From Candidatus Omnitrophota bacterium (GTDB lineage: Bacteria; Omnitrophota; Gorgyraeia; Gygaellales; Profunditerraquicolaceae): 53,174 nucleotides of DNA. The notes below the pieces were generated by a model. The model ran no database searches. It was not told the origin of the DNA and saw only the letters and a list, made by a program, of their open reading frames with translations. Position 1 is the stretch's first letter; the number at the start of each line of letters is the position of its first letter. This document shows positions 1 to 8,173 of the stretch, in pieces. The translations under genes and the position numbers were made by a program. The stretch is taken from NCBI GenBank assembly GCA_003598135.1, contig QZKA01000003.1:1-53174 (forward strand), given 5' to 3'.

Positions 1-1083
1 ATTGGCCCCACTGAGGCTGCCGAAGGAATTATGCAGAAGTTTGATTTCGTTGATTTCATAATTAAAGGTTGCGCCATAGAGCCGTTGCCGTTATTAATTA
101 AAAAAATAACAAATAATGACAGGGATTTAAGTGATGTAAAACGGCTTGTCTATAGGGAAAGAGGCGCAGTGAAGGTTAATGCATACGACGGTTTCTACTC
201 CGAAGAGACCGTAACCACCATTCCGGCCTATCAATACATCAATAACAGTAATAGATTTGATAAATTCGACATGATGACTTCTTTTGGCTGCCTTTACCGC
301 TGTACGTATTGTTATCTGACCCCCCTGGCAAAGCGTAAGGTTGCTTACCGCCGGCTCGAAGATGTTGCACAGGAATTAGACATGATCAAGTCGATAAAAA
401 AGAATGAGCGCTTTTTTCTGCGCCTGACTGACGAGGCGTTTATATTGAACAGAAAGAGGGTGATTGTGTTTTGTACGATGCTTAAGAAAATGAAATTGCG
501 CTTGAACTGGAATTGCTACGGCAGGGTAGACAGGATGGATGAAGAACTTATTAAGATGCTGGCGCGCCATGGATGCACAAGCCTTTACTACGGGATTGAA
601 TCGGGGTCAGATAGAATATTAAGAGAAACCAGGAAAGGCTTTTGTATTAAAGACGCACAAAAAATATTGCTACTTTCTAAGAAATATATCAAGCACATCA
701 CGGCGTCCTTTATCTATTTATATCCTTTCGAAACTGTCAATGATTTTTGCCAAACGTTCGCAATGAAAAAGTATTTTGAGTCAAAGGGCATTAAGACGCA
801 GTTGCATGCGATAACTCCGGTGAAGAATTCCGAAATTTATCTAAAGTATAAAGATACGTTGCGTCTTTATGATAAGGCCCCGTCTACGCACCACGGATCG
901 CTGAAGAGCCTGCCTGAAGACTGCCTGGGTCTTGTGAGGCAGAATCCCGACATTTTTTATTTTTATTACACCTATTATTTCAATGAGCTTGAACCGATCC
1001 TGAGTGCATATAGGAAATTCAAGGCTTTCTATAACAAAAGAATCCGCAAGGCCGCTAAAGCAAAAAGCAACAAAGCCTCTTAG
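1..1083 (+). CDS. B12-binding-type radical SAM protein (5' truncated by window edge)
   Basis: The frame is open from base 1, and the residues before the first ATG at 31 read like the end of a cobalamin-binding domain (GP...FDFVDFIIKG), so the gene starts upstream of the window. Counting from that ATG, the radical SAM cluster motif CxxxCxxC is C87, C91, C94, followed by an Elp3-type TIM-barrel with a GIESGSD segment near residue 188. Members of this family methylate or rearrange unactivated carbons using a 4Fe-4S cluster, SAM and often B12; the substrate cannot be told from sequence. The C-terminus is Lys-rich. It converges on the next gene with a 15-base gap. Confidence 0.85.
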   Translation: MGPTEAAEGIMQKFDFVDFIIKGCAIEPLPLLIKKITNNDRDLSDVKRLVYRERGAVKVNAYDGFYSEETVTTIPAYQYINNSNRFDKFDMMTSFGCLYRCTYCYLTPLAKRKVAYRRLEDVAQELDMIKSIKKNERFFLRLTDEAFILNRKRVIVFCTMLKKMKLRLNWNCYGRVDRMDEELIKMLARHGCTSLYYGIESGSDRILRETRKGFCIKDAQKILLLSKKYIKHITASFIYLYPFETVNDFCQTFAMKKYFESKGIKTQLHAITPVKNSEIYLKYKDTLRLYDKAPSTHHGSLKSLPEDCLGLVRQNPDIFYFYYTYYFNELEPILSAYRKFKAFYNKRIRKAAKAKSNKAS

Positions 1084-1098
1084 CTGCAGCCTCCTGTT

Positions 1099-1647
1099 TT
1101 ATCCCTGGAGTTTTTCTTCCAACAGCCGGACAGAGTCGCAGGAAAAAATGGTTTGAGTTTTCGAAAATTCGGCGCGGAAACGCATCCCTTCGATATTGGA
1201 ATAGAATACTACGATTTTAAAGGCAGGGCTGACTAGGTGGGGCAGCAGCCGTTCGGTTGCATCTTGCAGATACGCATGGTTTCTATCAAAAACCTTAAAC
1301 ACAAGCCTTTTCCTTTCTTTCGGCCTTAAGACCTCTATCCCTTCAAATTCCAGTATAAATTCGTTCCTAAAGCCATAGTCATCGATGCCGATTTTTAAAG
1401 CATCAATCTTGATTTGTTGGGCGATAAAGAATCCCTCATTCTTTAGATAGATGCCCATTTCTTCGGCTGCTTCTTTGACGGATAGTTCCAGCATAAGCTG
1501 GGGTGCAAGGCTTTTTCGGGAATTGTATGCAATCTGTTTTTTAAGCCTCTGAATCTCAAGCAGGCACACAAGCAGCGCGCAAAAGGCAACAATAATCAGC
1601 CAGTCTTTTAAAGACAGCGCTAACAGCAATTCTGCCATTTTGTCCAT
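1099..1647 (-). CDS. Small membrane-anchored protein of unknown function
   Basis: This is the only recognised minus-strand gene here. The start at 1647 gives 182 residues beginning MDKMAELLLALS. A longer frame reaches 1785 but would run through the promoter zone into the oppositely oriented gene at 1725. Residues about 14-32 form one hydrophobic segment, followed by a Lys/Arg-rich stretch, so the C-terminal domain is probably cytoplasmic. That domain alternates hydrophobic and charged residues like a beta-rich fold. No family recognised. There is no Shine-Dalgarno sequence; a TATAAT ends six bases upstream of the ATG. Confidence 0.6.
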   Translation of the reverse strand: MDKMAELLLALSLKDWLIIVAFCALLVCLLEIQRLKKQIAYNSRKSLAPQLMLELSVKEAAEEMGIYLKNEGFFIAQQIKIDALKIGIDDYGFRNEFILEFEGIEVLRPKERKRLVFKVFDRNHAYLQDATERLLPHLVSPAFKIVVFYSNIEGMRFRAEFSKTQTIFSCDSVRLLEEKLQG

Positions 1648-1653
1648 GGACTT

Positions 1654-1662
1654 ATTATACCA
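1654..1662 (-). promoter_or_regulatory. Extended -10 promoter, probable leaderless start
   Basis: On the minus strand this reads TGG-TATAAT, a perfect -10 with the TGn extension and no recognisable -35. Only six bases (AAGTCC) separate it from the ATG at 1647, so transcription would begin at or next to the start codon. Confidence 0.6.
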
Positions 1663-1724
1663 CAGGCAAACTTTTTTAGTTAGATTCTGTTGTGGGTTAC
1701 GTCTATTAGGGCAGGAGGTGAAAG

Positions 1725-3290
1725 ATGAGGATGCAGACAGTAATAGTATTCGTCGTAGCGATATCTTTTTCTTCGTTATTAACAATGCCCTTACATGCCG
1801 AAGTCGCTTGGGAGGATATTAGCAGAGGGAATACGCAGGTGAATACGCTGCTTATTGATGAAGGCAGCCAGGATGTTATCTTAGCAGGCGCAGGAAGGTA
1901 CATACTAAAAACCGATAACTCAGGAAAAAGCTGGACACTGCTATATTCAATTAAAGAAGGCGCAAGAGTGAATGCGTTGGTGTTTGGAGACAAAAAGTAT
2001 CGTCGTCTCTACGCTGCAACAAGTAAGGGGCTTTTATATAGTCATGATGGAGGCGGATCGTGGAAAACGATTTTTAAAGGGAAAAATTCGATAGAAGGGG
2101 ATTGTAGCAGTGTGGCGATTGTTCCGTATGGGGTTATATTGGGGACCGCAGAGGGGTTATTTATTTCTTACGATAATGGAAGGAGTTGGCATAGGCAGGC
2201 AGGCAAGGTCGGAAAGTGCCGCGTGCGTAACATCGTATGCCCGGGCACGGATAGTAATTACGTGTATGTAACGTGTACAAGTGGGCTATTTGCGCGTAAA
2301 GACAAAACAGCAGCATGGGTTGAATTGTTTACCGGCCAAAGCGATGAGCCTGTAGAGGAAGGTACCGAAGAATCTTTGGAAGAAAACAATACCGGCGACA
2401 ATTTTGCTTTGCGCTACCTTTGTATCGATGAAGGCGATGCCCGGCGAATATTTCTAGCTTCTTCCAGAGGGATTTATTTGAGCCTTGATAAAGGCGTGAC
2501 GTGGAGTAGGATTCCTAGTTACGGGTTATTACATCAGGATGTGGAATCCTTGCTGTATAAAAAATCGCAGCTTTTCGCTGTGACTCAATCAGGGATTTTC
2601 CGTTATCGTGAGAAGAAATGGGAAGAGGTATCTTGGCGCCTTGTTAGTGAGAAGATCAATTGCATCGCAATGGATAACGCAGGGGTTTTGTATGCAGCTT
2701 GCGAAAAAGGTATCTTTAAAGGCGTGCTGGGAGAACCTTCGGATAATCGAGAAGACGGATTGTTATCATGTTATTTGAAAAATGAGCCTGGTATTAAGGA
2801 AATACAGCAGGCTGCGATGCAGTATGCGCAGGTAGAGCCGGAAAAGATACTGCGTTGGAGAGCGCAGGCGCAGCGTAAGGGCTGGTTGCCGAAAATAACG
2901 TGTGGGGTAAAAAATGATAACGCTGACTTATGGCACTGGGAAACCGGCTCAACGACTAAGACCGAAGACGATGCATTGCGTAGGGGACGAGATAGCATCG
3001 AATGGGATGTTTCTGTAAGCTGGGACTTAAGCGAATTAATATGGAACAATGACCAGACATCTATCGATGTAAGATCCAGGTTGACTACGCAATTAAGGGA
3101 TGATGTGTTAGATAGCGTCACTAAATTGTATTTTGAGAGGTTAAGGGTGAAAATCGATATGGATGCACTGTCCATAGGAGACAGGAAAAAAAGGCTTGAG
3201 AAAGAATTGCGCATTTCGGAACTCACCGCTTCCTTGGATGCGCTTACCGGAGGTTATTTTTCGGATAGTATCAGCCGGGCTAGTCCCTAA
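1725..3290 (+). CDS. Exported Asp-box (BNR/YCF48-like) beta-propeller protein with outer-membrane-type C-terminal region
   Basis: 521 residues. A Sec signal peptide occupies about residues 1-25 (cleavage after LHA). Asp-box motifs of the S/T-x-D-x-G-x-x-W type are at about 64-70, 107-113, 149-155 and 254-260, each in a 40-50 residue blade, so a beta-propeller of sortilin/YCF48 type fills the first ~330 residues. Residues ~345-521 form a separate region with an R-W-R-A-Q-A-Q-R-K-G-W-L-P segment, amphipathic strands and a Leu/Glu-rich helix near the end, seen in uncharacterised envelope proteins of Omnitrophota and deltaproteobacteria. Start has a good Shine-Dalgarno (caggaggtg). Likely periplasmic or outer-membrane; partner unknown. 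Confidence 0.75.
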   Translation: MRMQTVIVFVVAISFSSLLTMPLHAEVAWEDISRGNTQVNTLLIDEGSQDVILAGAGRYILKTDNSGKSWTLLYSIKEGARVNALVFGDKKYRRLYAATSKGLLYSHDGGGSWKTIFKGKNSIEGDCSSVAIVPYGVILGTAEGLFISYDNGRSWHRQAGKVGKCRVRNIVCPGTDSNYVYVTCTSGLFARKDKTAAWVELFTGQSDEPVEEGTEESLEENNTGDNFALRYLCIDEGDARRIFLASSRGIYLSLDKGVTWSRIPSYGLLHQDVESLLYKKSQLFAVTQSGIFRYREKKWEEVSWRLVSEKINCIAMDNAGVLYAACEKGIFKGVLGEPSDNREDGLLSCYLKNEPGIKEIQQAAMQYAQVEPEKILRWRAQAQRKGWLPKITCGVKNDNADLWHWETGSTTKTEDDALRRGRDSIEWDVSVSWDLSELIWNNDQTSIDVRSRLTTQLRDDVLDSVTKLYFERLRVKIDMDALSIGDRKKRLEKELRISELTASLDALTGGYFSDSISRASP

Positions 3291-3308
3291 GAAAATTCAA
3301 GTATTCTC

Positions 3309-3337
3309 TTGAAAATTACATCCGCACGATATAGAAT
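3309..3337 (+). promoter_or_regulatory. Sigma-70-type promoter for the cupin gene
   Basis: TTGAAA (3309-3314), 17-base spacer, TAGAAT (3332-3337). The predicted transcript starts near 3344, about 43 bases before the cupin start at 3387. A TTCAAG/CTTGAA inverted repeat overlaps the -35 and could be an operator. Confidence 0.5.
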
Positions 3338-3386
3338 TGATTCAGATAACACTGCGGTAATATGCCTATCGAGGGAGGTTAATTTT

Positions 3387-3728
3387 ATGCAGCGAAGCAA
3401 TGATGCTAAGAAGCTCTTAGGTACAATCATCAACCCATGCGAACTGATTGAGTACCAGGCAGGCGCGGTAGTGAGCCGGACCATACTCAGAAAGGAGGCC
3501 GGGACAGTAACCGTGTTTGCCTTTGATAAAGGCCAGGGATTGAGCGAGCACATTGCTCCATTTGATGCGTTGGTTTATATCTTAGAAGGCCACGCACGCA
3601 TTTATATAAAGGGGAAGGCTTTTTTAGTAAAGGCAGGGCAGATATTGATTATGCCTGCGAACAGGCCTCATTCCCTAAAAGCCACGCAACGTTTTAAGAT
3701 GATGCTGGTTATGGTTAAAAATCAGTAG
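3387..3728 (+). CDS. Small cupin-domain protein
   Basis: 113 residues forming a single cupin (double-stranded beta-helix) domain. The second cupin motif region (PANRPHSLKA) is clear; the first contains ALVYILEGHARIYI. The start at 3387 is preceded by gggagg; a frame open back to 3309 would run through the promoter. The first metal-binding motif keeps only one His (SEHIAPFD), so metal binding is uncertain. Stand-alone cupins of this size are often sensory or small-molecule binding proteins; no substrate can be assigned. The 136 bases after it hold no gene but carry the promoter of the next operon. Confidence 0.8.
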   Translation: MQRSNDAKKLLGTIINPCELIEYQAGAVVSRTILRKEAGTVTVFAFDKGQGLSEHIAPFDALVYILEGHARIYIKGKAFLVKAGQILIMPANRPHSLKATQRFKMMLVMVKNQ

Positions 3729-3802
3729 TAGGCCCGCCTCTCCCTTAGTCCGCCGTAGCTATGCGCGAACTTGAAAACCCGATACCGTAAGTCTAAAATA
3801 TC

Positions 3803-3831
3803 TTGCAAATGAATTATTTTTATGATATCTT
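3803..3831 (+). promoter_or_regulatory. Promoter of the trxA-queH operon
   Basis: TTGCAA (3803-3808), 17-base spacer, TATCTT (3826-3831) preceded by TGa as an extended -10. It lies 33 bases before trxA. No later gene up to queH has an intergenic gap longer than 18 bases, so this may serve the whole 10-kb run. Confidence 0.6.
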
Positions 3832-3864
3832 ATATCCTTGTTTCGTTAAATTCCATCTCTATTC

Positions 3865-4185
3865 ATGTCAATTGTACATCTAACCAGCCATAACTTTAAA
3901 GAAAAGGTTTTAGATTCAGATGTCCCGGTGCTTGTCGATTTCTGGGCGCCCTGGTGCGGGCCGTGCAAGATCGTCGCCCCTATTATCGAAGAGTTGGCCA
4001 AGGAATTCCATCCCCGCATAAGGATAGGCAAGCTTGATATCGACGAAAGCCCCCAGGCCGCCAACAGGTACGGCATTATGTCCATACCGACCTTGGTTTT
4101 TTTTAAAGAAGGCAAAATCATTGAGCAAATAGCAGGGGCGTTAACCAAAGCTGATTTAAGAAAGAAGATAGAAGCTCACATTTAA
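3865..4185 (+). CDS. trxA: Thioredoxin
   Basis: 106 residues, the normal thioredoxin length. The active site WCGPC has C31 and C34, and the cis-proline is P75 in SIPT. It reduces protein disulfides in the cytoplasm and is itself reduced by thioredoxin reductase, whose gene lies seven genes downstream in the same operon. The low-molecular-weight arsenate reductase at 27149 belongs to a family that uses thioredoxin as donor. There is no clear Shine-Dalgarno sequence before this start, although the reading frame fits the family from the first Met. Confidence 0.95.
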   Translation: MSIVHLTSHNFKEKVLDSDVPVLVDFWAPWCGPCKIVAPIIEELAKEFHPRIRIGKLDIDESPQAANRYGIMSIPTLVFFKEGKIIEQIAGALTKADLRKKIEAHI

Positions 4186-4203
4186 CTGCAAGAGGGAAAG
4201 GCC

Positions 4204-5133
4204 ATGGACACCATTGCAAAACTCAGGAAAAAAGCAGCTGCGAATCTTAAGACCATTGTCTTGCCCGAGTACAATGACGTACGCGTGGCCGAAGCGGCGA
4301 AAATTATCGAGAAAGAAGGAATCGCAAAGGTTATTTTGCTGACACCCGATAAGATTGATGCCCGGGAAAAAGAGCGTTACACGCAAGAGTACTACCAGAT
4401 ACGCAAGGAAAAGGGGGTTGACCTTGAAACCGCAAAGAAACTGTTTGAGGATCCCCTTTATTATGCGGCAATGATGCTTAGGGAAGGCAAGGCCGACGGG
4501 TTCGTTGCCGGGGCAAGCCATACTACCGCTGACACAGCCCGCGCAGCCATTCATTGTGTGGGGATAGACGAAAAGCTCCTCATTGCTACCAGCTGTTTCA
4601 TTATGGTAGTTCCGCATTGTCCTTACGGAGAAAAAGGGACTTTTGTGTTTGCCGATTGCGGCATCATTCCTGAACCGAACAAGCGCCAGCTTGCCTGTAT
4701 TGCCATTGCCGCAGCCAGGATGACCGCGAAGGTCCTTGATTTTATCCCGCGCATCGCCCTCTTAAGCTACTCTACAAAAGGTTCTGCAAGAGCCAAAGAG
4801 CTCGACGATATTGTCGAGACCCTCGGCCTCATTCGGCAGATGGCCCCGGATTTGCTTGCGGATGGCGAAATGCAGATAGATGCAGCGCTCGTGCCGGAAG
4901 TCGCACAGATCAAATATCCCGCAAGCACAGTCGCCGGGAAGGCCAACGTGCTTATTTTCCCCGATTTAAATTCCGGTAACATCAGTTATAAATTAACCCA
5001 GCGGCTTGCCGGCGCCAGGGCTCTTGGGCCTCTTTTCTTGGGGCTTAAGAAGCCTTGTAGTGATTTATCCCGCGGCTGTAGCGTCGACGATGTCGTTGAC
5101 TGCAGTGCCGTCACCGCAATCAGGGCACAGTAA
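4204..5133 (+). CDS. pta: Phosphate acetyltransferase
   Basis: 309 residues, the compact Pta form without the N-terminal P-loop/DRTGG extensions of the E. coli enzyme. It interconverts acetyl-CoA and acetyl phosphate. Family segments seen are the N-terminal VLPEYNDVRVAEAA, DGFVAGASHTTAD, the ALLSYSTKGSA loop and the C-terminal KANVLIFPDLNSGN followed by GPLFLGLKKP. Three bases separate it from ackA, so the pair is translationally linked and makes ATP from acetyl-CoA, or activates acetate in reverse. 18 bases after trxA, with Shine-Dalgarno gaggg. Confidence 0.95.
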   Translation: MDTIAKLRKKAAANLKTIVLPEYNDVRVAEAAKIIEKEGIAKVILLTPDKIDAREKERYTQEYYQIRKEKGVDLETAKKLFEDPLYYAAMMLREGKADGFVAGASHTTADTARAAIHCVGIDEKLLIATSCFIMVVPHCPYGEKGTFVFADCGIIPEPNKRQLACIAIAAARMTAKVLDFIPRIALLSYSTKGSARAKELDDIVETLGLIRQMAPDLLADGEMQIDAALVPEVAQIKYPASTVAGKANVLIFPDLNSGNISYKLTQRLAGARALGPLFLGLKKPCSDLSRGCSVDDVVDCSAVTAIRAQ

Positions 5134-5136
5134 ACC

Positions 5137-6195
5137 ATGAAAGTCCTTGTTATAAACAGCGGCAGCTCCTCAATAAAGTACAAGCTTTTTTTGATGCCCC
5201 AGGGAGAGGTTATTTCGCAGGGCAAGATTGAGCGCATAGGAGAACGCGGCTCAAAAATCAGGGATCACTATACCGGTTTCAGGATGATCTTATCCAGGAT
5301 TGAAGGAGTTGATTTAGTCGGACATCGTGTAGTGCACGGTGCCGAAAAATTTAAGGATACCGTGGTAATCGATGCTGCGGTGATCCGTAAAATCAGGCAG
5401 TGCGCATTGCTTGCCCCTTTGCACAATCCGGCGAACTTAGCCGGCATACTCGCCTGCAAGAAGCTATTGCCCGGCACGACCCAGGTGGCGGTATTTGACA
5501 CTGCCTTTCATCAAACATTGCCGGATTACGCCTATATCTACGGGCTTCCCTATGAATACTATATGAGGCTCGGTATACGCAAATACGGTTTCCACGGCAC
5601 CAGCCATCACTATGTGGCCGGCGAGTGCGCGCGTATTCTCAAAAAATCCCTGCACGCACTTAAGATTATTACGTGCCATTTAGGCAACGGCTGTAGTATT
5701 GCGGCAATCAAAGAGGGAAAGTCTGTTGATACCTCTATGGGGTTTACGCCCCTTGAGGGGCTGATTATGGGAACGCGTTGCGGAGATATCGACCCGGCCC
5801 TGATAACCTATATCATGGCAAAAAAGAAATTTACCCCGCTTAAGATGGATGAGCTTTTGAATAAAGCGAGCGGGCTTAAGGGGATTTCTGGTATCAGTAA
5901 TGACATGAGGGTGCTTGAAAAAAAGAGCCGTCAAGGCGGCATACGCGCAAAGCTTGCTATCGAAATCTTTGTGTATCGCATAAAAAAATACATTGGTGCG
6001 TACGCCGCGGTTATGGGGGGCTGTGATGCACTGGTGTTTACTGCCGGGATAGGGGAGAATCAGGGCATCATCCGTAAAAAGATATGCCTTGGCCTATTTT
6101 CTTTTTTTAAGAAATCACCACGGGTGCTCGTAATACCTACCAATGAAGAGCTGATGATTGCCCGCCAAGCGCACCGCCTCGTAAGGGCCGCTTAA
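5137..6195 (+). CDS. ackA: Acetate kinase, short form
   Basis: 352 residues against about 400 in most acetate kinases. It converts acetyl phosphate plus ADP to acetate plus ATP. Every catalytic residue known from the Methanosarcina enzyme can be matched: N7, R64, D121, H153 (GFHGTSH), R214 (GTRCGD) and the Glu of PTNEE (E337). The shortfall is about 27 residues missing before R64 and about 20 between the R214 and PTNEE regions, where surface elements are normally found. It should therefore be active but smaller. Directly follows pta in the energy-conserving pair. Confidence 0.93.
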   Translation: MKVLVINSGSSSIKYKLFLMPQGEVISQGKIERIGERGSKIRDHYTGFRMILSRIEGVDLVGHRVVHGAEKFKDTVVIDAAVIRKIRQCALLAPLHNPANLAGILACKKLLPGTTQVAVFDTAFHQTLPDYAYIYGLPYEYYMRLGIRKYGFHGTSHHYVAGECARILKKSLHALKIITCHLGNGCSIAAIKEGKSVDTSMGFTPLEGLIMGTRCGDIDPALITYIMAKKKFTPLKMDELLNKASGLKGISGISNDMRVLEKKSRQGGIRAKLAIEIFVYRIKKYIGAYAAVMGGCDALVFTAGIGENQGIIRKKICLGLFSFFKKSPRVLVIPTNEELMIARQAHRLVRAA

Positions 6196-6213
6196 GTAAC
6201 TTTAAGGAGAGCT

Positions 6214-6564
6214 ATGCTGATAACTGTCCTGAAAGCAAAAATACACCGCGCAAAGGTTACGCAGACAAATTTATATTATGAAGGAAGTATTACCATAGAT
6301 GCGCTGCTCATGGAAAAAGCCGGCATCTTTCCTGGAGAAAAAGTAGAAATTCTAAATCTTCACAATGGGGCAAGGCTTGAGACGTACGCAATAAAGGGGA
6401 GGCGTAGGTCAGGCGTTATTTTTCTTAACGGCCCTGCGGCGCGGGGCGCGTGCGTCGGAGATGAAATCATCATCGTTGCGTACGGCCTGGTAGACGAGAG
6501 CCAGGTAAAGAAGGTGAAGCCAAAAATAGTAAAAGTAGATGGAAGAAATCGCATTAAGAATTAG
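6214..6564 (+). CDS. panD: Aspartate 1-decarboxylase proenzyme
   Basis: 116 residues. Makes beta-alanine from L-aspartate for pantothenate and CoA synthesis. The self-cleavage site Gly24-Ser25 is at the canonical position in YYEGSITID; cleavage makes the pyruvoyl group on Ser25. K9, R54-region and Y58-type residues of the family are in place in the first half. Shine-Dalgarno aaggag lies 7 bases before the ATG. Its 3' end overlaps def by 26 bases in another frame. Placement next to pta/ackA suits a CoA-related role. No panB or panC is visible in the window. Confidence 0.93.
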   Translation: MLITVLKAKIHRAKVTQTNLYYEGSITIDALLMEKAGIFPGEKVEILNLHNGARLETYAIKGRRRSGVIFLNGPAARGACVGDEIIIVAYGLVDESQVKKVKPKIVKVDGRNRIKN

Positions 6565-7087
6565 GGTATACGGAGACGCTTCTTTAAGGAGGAAGGCAAG
6601 GCTGGTGAGAAAAATAACCAAATATCACCGAGTTATTTTAAGCCAGATGGCCCAACTTATGTATGCAGAATCAGGGGTAGGGTTAGCTGCGCCGCAGGTT
6701 GGTTTTGATGAGGCAATGCTGGTGGTAGATATAGGCAGCGGCCTGTATAAGCTGATAAACCCCGTTATTGTCAGGAAACAGGGAAGACAGTCCATAGAGG
6801 AAGGTTGCCTTAGTGTCCCCGGGGTCTGCATAAAAGTAAAACGTGCCAAGAATGTAATCATACAAGCGCAGGATGAGGACGGAAGGCCGATATCCCTCAA
6901 CGCAGAGGATCTGTTAGCATGTGTTATGCAGCATGAGATCGACCATCTTCAGGGGAAATTGATAGTTGATTACGCACCCCTGTTTAAAAAAATCTCAATC
7001 AGGAAGAAACTGGAGGCCATGAAACAGGCTTCGAAAAATGAAAAAATGCATCAATCAAACACAAAATCGTGCGAATTGCAATTGTAG
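6539..7087 (+). CDS. def: Peptide deformylase
   Basis: 182 residues. Removes the formyl group from nascent proteins in the cytoplasm. All three motifs are intact: [10 protein letters not shown] (46-55), EEGCLS (87-92, metal ligand C90) and QHEIDHLQG (131-139, ligands H132 and H136, catalytic E133). The C-terminal ~20 residues ([10 protein letters not shown]...) are a polar tail beyond the conserved fold and are encoded by DNA that also carries the start of the next gene. The start overlaps the end of panD. Confidence 0.95.
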   Translation: MEEIALRIRVYGDASLRRKARLVRKITKYHRVILSQMAQLMYAESGVGLAAPQVGFDEAMLVVDIGSGLYKLINPVIVRKQGRQSIEEGCLSVPGVCIKVKRAKNVIIQAQDEDGRPISLNAEDLLACVMQHEIDHLQGKLIVDYAPLFKKISIRKKLEAMKQASKNEKMHQSNTKSCELQL

Positions 7088-7244
7088 CTATGAACCGTGT
7101 TCCCGGAAGGGCATCTGCTGCGAATGCGTTTCTTATCATCGAACTCAAAATCAGCTCCCTGCCTGTTATTTCTCCGCCGAGTTTGAGCGGACGTATGACC
7201 GGTCTGTAAAAAATTTCATCAAGGCGAATAAAATAAATACATGA
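7038..7244 (+). CDS. Cysteine-rich DUF6485-type small protein
   Basis: 68 residues with Cys at 4, 14, 16, 21, 27, 28, 30 and 43, in the pattern CNCxYEPCxRKGxCCECxxYHR...LPACYF that typifies the DUF6485 family. The Cys/His pattern suggests a metal or Fe-S site, and the family function is unknown to me. The gene overlaps the end of def by 50 bases in another frame and ends with a 4-base ATGA overlap with trxB, so it should be translated together with both. Start chosen from family alignment; no strong Shine-Dalgarno sequence. Confidence 0.8.
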   Translation: MKKCINQTQNRANCNCSYEPCSRKGICCECVSYHRTQNQLPACYFSAEFERTYDRSVKNFIKANKINT

Positions 7245-8167
7245 AAGATCCTGCGTATGAAGTGATTATTATCGGAGCCGGCCCTGCCGGCTTGACAGCA
7301 GCATTGTATGCCGGCCGCTACCGTCTGCGCACGATAGTTTTTGAAAGACTGGCCGTAGGGGGGCAGATTATCCTTTCCTCGGCTATTGAAAACTTTCCCG
7401 GTTTTCCCGGAGGCATCTCGACGGCCGATTTCGTTGAGAGGATGAAAACACAGGTGGCAGAACTCAGCGTTGATATAAAAACCGAAGAAGTAACGGAAGT
7501 AAATATGCCCGTAGCCAAACAACAACCACTATTCACGATTAAGGCTGCAGGCGTGCCATATGAAGCAAGGGCCGTGATTGTTGCAACAGGCGCAGGATAT
7601 AAACGCTTAGAGGTGCCGGGAGAAGAAAGATTGATAGGCAAGGGCGTTTCTTACTGCGCTACCTGTGATGCGCCTATGTTTAGGGATAAAGAAGTGGTTG
7701 TGGTGGGAGCTGGTGACAGGGCCCTTGAAGAGGCGCTGCACCTGACCGGCTACGCAAAAAAAGTTACCATAGTGCACCGGCGGCAACAGCTGCGTGCTTC
7801 CTTGATACTTCAGGAAAAGGTAAAGAAAAACCCGCGGATCGATTTCGTGTTGGATAGTGTTATTGAGGAAATAATGGGAAAAAACAAGGTTGAAGGGGCG
7901 AAGATTAAAAATCTAAAAAACGGTTCTCCTTCTACTGTGGCGTGTAACGGGGTTTTTGTATTTGTAGGGATTACTCCTTATACCGATTTTCTGAAGAGTA
8001 AGGTTGAAATGGACAAAGAAGGGTTTATAATGGCTGATGACCAAATGAAGACTTCGCAAGAAGCGCTCTTTGCCTGCGGCGACTGCCGCAAAAAAAGCCT
8101 TTATCAGGTTGTCACTGCCTGCGCCGAAGGCGCTGTAGCCGCGCATTCGGTTCACCGCTATCTTTAA
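7241..8167 (+). CDS. trxB: Thioredoxin-disulfide reductase
   Basis: 308 residues, the usual low-molecular-weight TrxR length. FAD-binding GAGPAG is at residues 12-17, the redox-active CATC at C139/C142, and the second nucleotide-binding loop is [20 protein letters not shown] retains the HRRxxxR residues that recognise NADPH. It passes electrons from NADPH to thioredoxin. One departure is CATCDAP where most family members have CATCDG. Same operon as trxA, with a 4-base overlap with the DUF6485 gene. Confidence 0.94.
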   Translation: MKDPAYEVIIIGAGPAGLTAALYAGRYRLRTIVFERLAVGGQIILSSAIENFPGFPGGISTADFVERMKTQVAELSVDIKTEEVTEVNMPVAKQQPLFTIKAAGVPYEARAVIVATGAGYKRLEVPGEERLIGKGVSYCATCDAPMFRDKEVVVVGAGDRALEEALHLTGYAKKVTIVHRRQQLRASLILQEKVKKNPRIDFVLDSVIEEIMGKNKVEGAKIKNLKNGSPSTVACNGVFVFVGITPYTDFLKSKVEMDKEGFIMADDQMKTSQEALFACGDCRKKSLYQVVTACAEGAVAAHSVHRYL

Positions 8168-8173
8168 TCACAA

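Noticed and set aside
1648-1785. Longer start for the minus-strand gene
   Set aside because: The added 46 residues run over the divergent promoter region and the start of the gene at 1725; TATAAT would lie inside the coding region.
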